A stretch of 64,000 nucleotides of DNA from Chaetomium olivaceum (taxonomy: Eukaryota; Ascomycota; Sordariomycetes; Sordariales; Chaetomiaceae). The stretch lies in contig JAYWVB010000060.1 in assembly GCA_039881045.1 (NCBI GenBank), positions 62,001 to 126,000 on the forward strand, read 5' to 3'. Every line of letters starts with the position of its first letter. The stretch's first letter is position 1. The translations under genes and the position numbers were made by a program. Shown piece after piece: positions 46,808 through 56,167 of this stretch. The notes beneath the pieces were generated by a model, which did no database searches, was not told where the DNA came from, and was given only the letters and a program-made list of their open reading frames with translations.

Positions 46808-48374
46808 ATGCAGAACCCGCCAGAGGAAATCAACCTGGTCACACTCAACTGCTGGGGCCTCAAGTATATCTCCAAGCTCCGCAGAGAACGTCTGACTGAG
46901 ATCGGCCGTCAGCTTGCCATAGCTAGCCCCCAGCCGCACATCGTCGCCTTACAGGAGTGCTTCACTCAAGAAGACTACCAGAGCATCCGACGTGAAACCC
47001 GTTTCATCCTCCCCTATGGCAAGTTCTACCACAGTGCCGCCTTCGGAGGTGGCTTGGCCATTTTGTCGCGTTGGCCTATCGAGGAAAGCTCCATGTACCG
47101 CTACCCCCTGAATGGCCGTCCAACCGCCTTCTGGCGTGGCGACTGGTATGTCGGGAAAGGCGTTGCCTGGGCAAAGATCCGCTACGGGCCGGCGGCGAGG
47201 CAGGTCGTCGAGGTCTTCAACACCCACACCCATGCCCCCTACGAGGGTGGGAAGCCGAATGATTCGTATCTTTGCCACCGTACTGCTCAGTCGTGGGAGA
47301 TGGCCAAGCTGCTCCGGGGCGCTGCTGAGCGTGGCCATCTAGTGCTTGCCATGGGCGATTTCAATATGATCCCCATGTCACCGGAGTATCAGCTCATCAC
47401 CGGCCTGGCTCCAGTCAAGGATGTCTGGCGTACCCTCCACCCGGACAGCTCATTAGGGCCGTCCCACCACCCCGCGGAAGAGGCTCGCCATCGCCCAGTC
47501 CCTACTGCCGAGTTCAACATTGTGGAAAATGGCGCTTCGTCGGACGGCCCGTACAACACCTGGCGATGGACCAAGGCGCAGCAGAACCTCCTAGGGCCAG
47601 GTAAACACCCAGTGACGGTGTCCCCGGACACACCCGGTATGTTATCACTCTTGTTTCTCAAAGTCTGCTATTACTGACATCCCCAGATCCCCTCGGCAAG
47701 AGGCTAGACTACATATTCGCCAGCTCTGGTGACGCCACCGCCCTTGGCGGCACCTGGAAGGTCGAGCAACCGACCGTAGGCATGATGATGCGGCACCCAG
47801 AGCTAGGCTGCTCTCTCAGCGACCATTTCTCCGTTGAAGCCACCCTCTCCTTCCAGCCCGCCCCTCCACCAACCTCCGAGCCCACCTCCACCACAGCCCC
47901 GAACCACGAATCCACCCCCACAGGAGCAACAGCAGCAACCATAACAAACGGCGCCCTCCAATCACCACCGCCCTCCGAACCAACCCAAACAACAACAACC
48001 ACAACACCATCCCCCCCAACCCCAACCCCCGACCCAACCTCCAAACGCGACTCCGCCCTCCACAACGGCACCTACCTCCAACTGCAAACCCCCACCCCCA
48101 GCCAACGCACCTCCACCGAGGACCACCCCAACCGGCCCACAACCTCCTCCTTCTCCTCTCAACCGCCACCTTCCTCCCCCTCACATCCTACGACGCCATC
48201 CTCGCCCTCATCAGCGCCTACACGGCCCGCGAGCAGCGCCAACAGGCCTGGCGCACGCGCCATTTCTTCCTCGCGCTGGCGGCCAGCATCGCCTGCCTCG
48301 TCGGGGCGTGGTTCACCCCATCCATCATCATCATCATCAACAACAGCAGCAGCAACGGCGGTAGTAGTAGTAGT

Positions 48375-48432
<58 letters not shown>

Positions 48433-48688
48433 CAGCGCAGCTGCTGGGGCGGTCGGGTTTGTGCTGGTGCTGGTGAGCAGCGTGTGGTTGGCGGTGGGGA
48501 CGGTGGACGGGTTGATGGCGGTGTTGTTTTTTGGTGGGGAGTTGAATGCATTGCGGGAGTTTGAGTGGGAGGTGAGGAATGCGAGGGGGAGGGCGGTTTT
48601 GCAGTTGGGCGGTGGTGGAGAAGGAGGGGTTGTTGGGGATGGAAGGGATATCGTAGGGGATGGGGCTGTTGAGGAGGGCGGGTGGTGA
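46808..48688 (+). CDS. ISC1: Inositol phosphosphingolipid phospholipase C (ISC1 / neutral sphingomyelinase), two frame breaks
   Basis: This is the fungal neutral-sphingomyelinase homologue that hydrolyses inositol phosphosphingolipids to ceramide. The DNase-I-like domain shows LVTLNCWGLKYIS, the metal-binding Glu in VALQECFTQED, GGGLAILSRWPI, VFNTHTHAPY, AMGDFNMIP, KRLDYIFAS and the catalytic SDHFS. One intron lies at 47637-47686. A Thr/Pro-rich linker leads to a C-terminal pair of hydrophobic helices (FFLALAASIACLVGAWF; VGFVLVLVSSVWLAVGTVDG), which in the family anchors the enzyme and binds activating anionic lipid. Two corrections are needed: one C in CCCC at 48126-48129, and one A inside an AGT microsatellite at 48371-48372. 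The AGT run reads as a polyserine loop between the two helices in the corrected frame, and as polyvaline in the frame as written. The corrected length is about 610 residues. Confidence 0.85.
48361..48431 (+). repeat. AGT microsatellite inside the ISC1 coding region
   Basis: About 22 AGT units run from 48363 to 48430, broken once by loss of an A at 48371-48372. The run encodes serine in the frame that links both membrane helices. Confidence 0.92.
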
Positions 48689-49159
48689 TGAGAAGATGAT
48701 GGTGTTGGAAGGAGGATGGATTTAAAGTTTTTATTGACATGTAATGTATTTAATGAAAGGGAAAACCACGTTATCCATGCAGATGGTGCGTCCATTTACC
48801 TAGTCGAAAACACTTCATATCACGATCACGGCCGGTGTTCGAATCTGGGAAGCTTATTACCGTTGCATTGCGAACTTGAAATCACCAACTGTTTCATTTT
48901 GTTATAAGTTGAACTGTTTATATGAGAATCTCAAACACGAACTAAAGAATAGTGTCCCACATTCCATTACTCTATGGCAATACTTTTCTCCTCTCTTTTA
49001 ATCCGTAGAAGAATTGACTCCCAGCAAAACGAAACAGCTAGTCGCGCACGTCCATATTATCCCCCCCAAAGCGCTTATCTATATCCCACCATCGACCTCA
49101 CATCAACTCGGAGATCCAGGGACATCGCGGCTGGCTTTTCCGATTCTCAGCGCCCAACC
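48689..49159. other. convergent spacer between ISC1 and kinase-like gene
   Basis: About 470 A+T-richer bases between two converging stops. No gene is seen. Confidence 0.5.
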
Positions 49160-50945
49160 TTAACCCTTCTTGGTAACAGCGCTGACTCCCTCCTGAAACC
49201 GCTTCAGCTCGGCCAAAACCTCTGCCAGTTTGGGTCGCCCAAAGTGATTCCCATCCCACTGCCCACTGGTCTTCAATTCCTCGCGTTGAGCGAGAAACGC
49301 TTCCGTAGCTTTGATCTCAACCCGCCACCAGTCACGAGCCGCCCTGAGTACCTCCTCGCTGCTACTACTCCCTTTCCCGTAGAACAAGCCTGCTCCCCCG
49401 TCTGACAATCAAGCTAGACAGCGTATCACGCCTGCCTTTTGTACAGCTGTCAATAAGGCTCCTCATCGCGGCAGGTGTCAACTGAAAGGCCGGAAACTCG
49501 ATGCTCGGCTCATGGCGGTAGGATTGCCAGACGGCGGCTTCCTGCGGCCCACTCTGGCCCTCGAAGATGCACCATAGGACTCGCCCGAGCATGTACACCG
49601 TTGCGGCCTCCTGCTCCGTTTCATCTAGAGCGAGCCAGGGGATGTTGTAGTTTGAGTAACCGTGTGGTCGGGGTGAAGAGTAATCCTCGCATGCCTGTAG
49701 GACATCCCAACCGGGGAGAAGCCGGTCGAGAATGGTGGTGAAATGTTTGCGTGGTCCTTCCGAGGCGGTGATATTGACCTCGTCCATTTCTTCGCTGGCC
49801 AGAACGCGAACGTGGTCTATGGCGTTGACCTCCGGCGCGGAAAATTCGCACCACACGCCGCGTTGCTCGAAGTCTATCACGATAATGTCGTGGTTGGCAG
49901 AAAGGAGGATATTGTCGAGTCGCAGGTCTGGATAGAACATGCGGCCGCGCTCACAGATGTGTAAAACGGCCGAAGTCAGTTGTATGGCCCATTTCACCTG
50001 CTGTTCTAAACTAATGCGACCGTGGATACGCAGCATCGGGAGTGTATCGCGGACACTGCCAGGCTCGTGGAAGGGCAAAAGAAAGCCTACTACCGCTGTC
50101 TTGCCACCGAATAAGCAGCGCTTGGTGACGATATAATCAGGCCTCGAGATGATGTTCGGGTGCGGTTCCATCTGCAATAGGTTCCGCAGCTCTACGAACA
50201 GGTATTTGGTACTGCTAGCCAGGGCCTTGAAAACCCACAGGTTGTCGGCTTTATTGTCGGTTCCTTGGTTCGGCATACGGACGAGACACACGCTTTCGTA
50301 TAGTACCCGGAGGATGGTCAAGCGCGAGACGTCGATGGCCTTCGGGAGGAGCTCGGAGGCAACACCGAGACTCTCGTCCAGTCTCGACACCCCAACAAGC
50401 TGCCTCTCCACGTAGTAAGTCGGCACGACGGAGATCTTTGTCTTGTGGATGTCGAAGTGGAGGGCCTCGAAGATGATACGGGAGCCGAAAGGCAAAGCTT
50501 CACAGAGCGACGAATAAGTGCCATGACCGCCCTCTAATATCCAGGCCTGCAACACGCGCACTATATAGGCGGAAATACCCAGTTGTCTGAGTCTCGGTGC
50601 GTCTTTGGTGTGGAAGGCGACGTTCAAGTCCAGTAGCCTGCGGAGAACAGCAGAGCCAACTGCTTCCTCTGGGATAAAAACGTCGAAGCGGATCGGCGGC
50701 ATGTCGGGGAGGAAGGTCGGTACGGCATAATACTGCGTTCCTAGGCCTGTGCAGCCATCAATCCTAAAGAGGGGAGTCAGAGGAAGCTCGAGGCTGTCTA
50801 GCCGGTTCTTTGGGTTAAGCTGGGATTCTTCCCAAAGGAGATCCTTTGACGACGTCGGAGCTCCACGCCCGGCTAGTGGCTGGCTTTGGTTGAAGGCGGC
50901 CGTGGGATGTATGACATCGTGTATTGCTGCCGGGTGGAGTTCCAT
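49160..50945 (-). CDS. Atypical fungal protein kinase-like protein
   Basis: The C-terminal half carries a diverged kinase fold. Candidate motifs in order are NLWVFKALASS (Lys of the VAIK site), FVELRNLLQ (alpha-C Glu), GFLLPFHEPGS (hinge), FYPDLRLDNILLS in place of HRDxxxxN (catalytic Asp and Asn kept), VIDFEQRG in place of DFG (metal Asp kept, Gly replaced by Glu), and VYMLGRVLWCIFEG. The glycine loop is not recognisable. The N-terminal half has no family I know. ATG 50945 gives MELHPAAIHDVIHP; the frame is open upstream, but without ATG. Near 49400-49408, the frame shifts. Two bases (for example a TC unit) restore the path from SSLIV into SDGGAGLFYGKGSSSSEEV, ending VSAVTKKG at about 595 residues. 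Activity is uncertain. Confidence 0.7.
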
Positions 50946-53900
50946 GGCGAAGTAGGAGGGCCGGCCAGGCTGGGGTTTCGAGAAAAGCAGCCACGGACTG
51001 GACAAGTCAAACCACGAAAGCAATGTTCTCGAGGGGTCCAGACGAGACGGGCGAAGCAGTCAACAGGCACGGCGTCCTTTGCTGGCAACGCACGAGGCCA
51101 CGAGCTGCTGGCAGCGGCGGGAGTCCCAGCTTTGCAACTCGGGAAGGTATAGAGGGTTCGAATACTGAAGCACCCAGAGGTTCCAGCGGTGAGTCTTGCC
51201 CGGGTCATTCCCTCCGTTGGCCGGGCTTTTGCGGGGACTCACCGACTGCGCTGCAACTTCCCGATAGAAGCTCATGCTGCGCCGAGCGAACTTTGACGAA
51301 CGCAGCTTCCATCGGGTCCGACACGGGCCAACACACTTTCCCCCACGGCTTGTGGCGGTAAAAACAGAAGGCTTTGCGTGCTTTCCATTCGACGTTCGGC
51401 CAACTTGGGCGGACTGCAGCCTCTAGACACAGGGATGCCGAGCGGCTTCCCTTCCGAGTGAATCAAAGCGCGGTGCCCGGATAACTTTTTTCAAACTTAA
51501 GGAGAACATTCCTAGCTACTCAACCGAGAAACATTTAACCATATCTGATTGGCTGTGGCTTTTCGTCGACCCGGCGAGTCCGTGATCGGTAACAGATGGA
51601 TGACAGTTGGATACCGGCCCGGAGGTTATGAAAGGAGGAAGCCGTGACCGTGTCAGGGGTTTAGTTGCCTGCCCCGGATGTGCATCCGTTGGGCCAGACT
51701 TGGATACTGGTTAGGATGGAAGCTGTTTCATGGCTCGGAGTTTGCATAGGTGGCGACCGCAATGCCGGTGGCCGCCTCAGGAAAAGCGCTAACGACGTTC
51801 TGTGTAGGCCGTACACAGTTGGCAGAGCGCTCCACCTTTGCTCGCATCAGGTATTAATATCTGGCTCGGTTTGGCAGCCAAGTCTGGGTCCAGCTTGTGG
51901 GCTGCATCGCCTCTGCATGTGTAGCGCCGGCAGGTTAAAAAAAATAAAATTAAACAAAAAACCGACCAACCCATGAACTCGTCTCTTGTGATAGAGCAAA
52001 CGGCAGTCCGGTGTAAGGTTCGACGGGGAGAAAAACGAAGGGATGGAAGTGGAGTGAAGATGATGCGTCAGAGGTTGAAACTGCTTGAAAGAGTGACGTC
52101 TCGCCCTCGAGGTCAGGGGCAGCTGGGTGGGTCGAAGGGGGGGGGATTTCATTGCTGCCCTTTTTTAGACTCTCGCAGGAAGATGCGAGTGCCAGTGGAC
52201 AGCTTTTTTCAGGGTGCGTGCTTACCGCAAACACACCAGGCCGGGTCGAGCAAGGGAACTTAGTTTGATGGTCCAGCTGAAGTTGGCGACAGTCGGCACA
52301 CTAGTCGAGGCGTAACGTTAGAGTTTCCTGGGTCGGCTAGGGTCTCGTTTTATTTGATGATATCATGCCATCCAGCGGCCCGTCCTGCACGTCGCCCTTG
52401 GGTCAAGTGGTTGGAGGAGGAGGTTCAGGTCCTCCAGTTGGCGGCCAGGAGGAGGTAGACGGAGTACAGGATATACCCGGACCAAGAAGGCGGACCGGCT
52501 TGCCCCTCTGGCTCATCGGAGAGCCTGAGTCTTGGATGCCCCGTCTAAGCCCAGGTGAGCCATGGGGTTGGTGGCTGATCCCGGAAACATTTCCTGTCCA
52601 TCAAGTACCTAGCTCATCCACCTGAGACTTTCCACAGCCCAGGCTGAAACATAGCGCTCAGGTATGCCTCATGCAAAGGGGGTTCAGGAATCTGAACCTT
52701 CAGACGATGGGTCTATGAGACTAGAAAAACGAGGGGTTGAGGAACTGCGGGTATCGACTGGTAATCCGGGGCAATCATATTCCCGGTATTGGGTGACGGA
52801 TGGCTTACCCCTTATCGCATGAAGCTAAATGCAAGCCTAAGCAGCGATGGCATCCTGCTCTACGAAGTAGAACAGCAGATACGAGGGGTAACTTTGGTGA
52901 TAGTGGCTGGGGTCATGTATGCCCACCGCTTGTCGTCACAAGGTTTGGACTATAGCAGACCCTCGACGGCCCACGGAGGGTTTCCGGCGGTTAGTTCGGT
53001 TCACCGCATGTTTGGAGGCAAGTGGAACGGGTTGTCCATAGTAAGGGCCCAACGAAGCGCCTAGAAACAACTGTAGCCGTATCCTCCGTGAGGCTTCGCT
53101 CGACGGGCCGACTTCGATCCAAATGTGTCGAGTGCCGGTGTTACATAGCGAGTGATTGTGAACCACAGGGGGTCGCAACCCAGAGACCGGGGCCGAGATT
53201 GTTTGCGCCGGAAGCATGGTGACCGCAGACCACCGCTAAAAGTGAACGACCAAGCATCCTTCAGGTTGCGAGATTTTCACCGCATCGGCGGGGCATCTTG
53301 GGCCAATTTCGCGGGCGGCCGACAGCCGTTTGCTTTCCCCCGCGGAGGCTCACCAGCGATGACACCCTCTCCCTCCCTGCCTAGGTTAGGCAGGTACGCG
53401 ACGGAGTTGGTCCAAATGCGCAGTTCCAAGAAGGGATTGAGGTGATGCCGGTGAAGCAGTCGCGCTGTCGGCTGCAGAACCCGGCCTCCCTTCGTCGTCT
53501 CGTGGGCCCGCAATATCTGCAAGGTTATATTGACCGGTGAGCAGGGGGTGGTCAGCAACCATTCCGGTGGGGTGGTAACGACGACGAACGGTGGCTTTTG
53601 ATGGCGTCTCTCGTCGGTTGGGCCCGGATTCAGCGGGTCGAAAATGCCGAATGGACCTGGTAGCCTTCCCTCTTTCGCGGTTCAGTCTCATGTTTGCGTA
53701 TCAATTTTTTCTGCAGTCGGCAACTGACCTGAGGCGTGATGAGAATTGGGGTCGCTTCCGGACCTTGTGTACCTCTGTACCTGGCCCTGGCAGGACCCTG
53801 AAAACGAGGCCCTATCCCGGCTCGGCGCCTTGGGTTGGGGAAAACGGCTAGCTGAGCCGATGATTTTTGCTTCCACTCATCCGATGTTGTCCCGTGCTGC

Positions 53901-56167
53901 CCTCTGGCTTGTCGGCCCGATCTTGATCTGTCGATTCCGAGTTACTAGTGTGGCTGAACCTTGAGCCTCGATTGAAGGCGAAAGAAATCCCTGTAGTGTA
54001 TACTGCATATCGAAGTCCTGGATGGCTGCCGGGCTCGACTCCGGGGACTCGGTCTGAAGCGTAATCGTCATCCTTCGTCCTCTGAAGGTTTCCCGACGTC
54101 ACTCGATGTTGCTCTTAGCATGGATGCATCGTCGGCAATGTCGGCGACCTCGGAGAAGTGGACCCCTGATAACGCAAGAATTACAGGTTTGTGGGGAAGA
54201 CGGGAACCACTGCATCTCTGCTGCAAGTCAGTCCTGCAAAGCATGCAAGCACAGTCGGTGTTGGGTTCATTCAAGTTGGTTGAGTTGGAGCGACCGACTC
54301 TGAAACCGCAGTCGACAATGGTCTTAGGTTGTCAGCTAACTCTTGATCGGTGTGGGGACTGGTCCTTGGAACCTTTCGGGTTACACAAGCAACGGGCTTC
54401 CGGGTTGGTTATTTGATGACTCGGTCGGGCGGGATGTCTCTGCCCAGCGTTCGGGCTCGAGCCAAAATCATGAAAAGCGCAACGCTCACGGCCGAGCGCG
54501 CCAGTCATGGAAGCAGCTTGATGAGCCCCCTGGCATCAGAATGAGCTGCTCGTGCCAAGACCACCAAGACCACCAAGCACAAGAAGTCCCACGCGCTAGA
54601 ACCTTCCCCGCTGCTTCTCAAATCAGCCATTGGCTGCAAGGATGGAGTCCCACGCCGTCGGTTGGGCAAGGATATTACCCGCCGGCTTGAATAATGATGA
54701 ATCGTTGAAAGAAGTCAAGGTGTCAAGGCGGGTATAGCCTTCTGCCATTATACCTCTGCTGGTCGGAACGTGACTTGTATGTATGGCTGTTCGGGTAGTC
54801 GGTTGTCGAATCGAGCCGACGCTGACAGACCTCCCGGTGACGGATTACCAAGGTAGGTTGGGAGATGAGGAACAAGTGTGTTCTGTGCGACTCGAGAAGG
54901 AAGGCGTTCGCCCGTTCGCACGTTCCATCCCGTGGCCTGATGACCGACCTTTGCGACTGCCAAACCCGGCGTTGTCGCATTTCACTTTCCCGCAATTGCA
55001 CTCCCCCTGCTCGGACCTGCTCCGCTCACTGGTCGCGCCTACCACTTGTCAACCAGGAACCAGCAAGGGTGAAGGGGCAAGACGTGGTCAGGCCGCGCCT
55101 TCCCCGCGACCGGTGAATCTCTCTTCTTCACTTCATCCCTTCGCTGCTCTCACCGATTCCTTCCTTTGCCAGCAAACGAGACAATAGCATTCTTCACCGG
55201 CTGTTCTGGACTCCACCTTGCAACAACCACGGTCCCATTCGGTCTGTGCCGTGAGACATCGCGTGTATTACCCGCTTGACCTCCCAGAGAACCTCGCCAT
55301 CATTGGGCAGCACTCGACGGCAGGACAGCACCGGGCGCCGACCGAGTCGGAGGCAGATCTCCATTCCCGAACGGCCAAGTTCGTTGTTCGGTTTGGGACG
55401 AGCCAGCCTTGGAACTGCTCGCCAGTCGAGTTATCGCGCGTCCGCGGTAGCCGCGCCAACATCGGCAGTGCAGCGCAACTCGAGAGTCAGTCGCCCGGTC
55501 TCGAGGCCACCTGGTGTTCAGCGCCGCATCGGGGCGTGCAGTTGATCGTGCCGCCCGAGCCTGTCTGTCTTCGCCGCAATCGCCCGAGGAAAAACCGCAT
55601 CTGCTCCGATCAGGTCGGCGGCTTTTGCCCGGCGCCGCACCTTCTCAGCCCCGGCCGCACTAGCCGAAGCCAAAAGGGAGCCTCGGCCCTGGGGGTGGTG
55701 GTAGTCACCAGACAAGCAAGCAATTTGTGCTACTTGTCTTCCGGCTGTTTTCTTGGCTCGTGCCAACCCCCCTGCTTCCTCTCTCTCAACCCCGATCTTT
55801 GTTACAACCCCACTCCTCGTTCGCGGCTCCTGTCCGCCGCCCGCCCCCCAGCTGCATCGGGTACTGTTTTCAGGTGCGCCCGCATCACTCTCCACGTTTC
55901 CCGTCCGGGCTATTTCGTCCCTCGTGGCGATGGCGCATCTGTGACATGCTCGGCCCTGGGCATCCACACACCCACACACCCCCCACCTCCTTTGGACGGT
56001 TGTGACTTATCCTTTAGTCGTTCCGAGGCGCGTACCAGGCGTTGGCTTTCCTCTGCTCCCCTTGTCTCCCCCTTGCAGACCGGGTACCTCTCCACCTCGC
56101 GCATCCTGGGACATCGCTCCCCTCGGACTTGCCTTACCTAACATAATACCCCGGACTTGTCTACATC
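50946..56167. other. 5.2 kb divergent gap between kinase-like gene and Zn(II)2Cys6 factor
   Basis: No gene is supportable in over 5 kb. An open frame of about 300 codons at 55218-56141 is Arg/Ser/Pro-rich without motifs and lies in the probable leader of the regulator; other frames there overlap it. The last 400 bases are strongly C/T-rich, as fungal promoters and leaders often are. Confidence 0.45.

Noticed and set aside
55218..56141. Open frame of 307 codons upstream of the Zn(II)2Cys6 gene
   Set aside because: It is rich in Arg, Ser and Pro with no recognisable domain, has competing open frames over the same bases, and lies in a C/T-rich leader.
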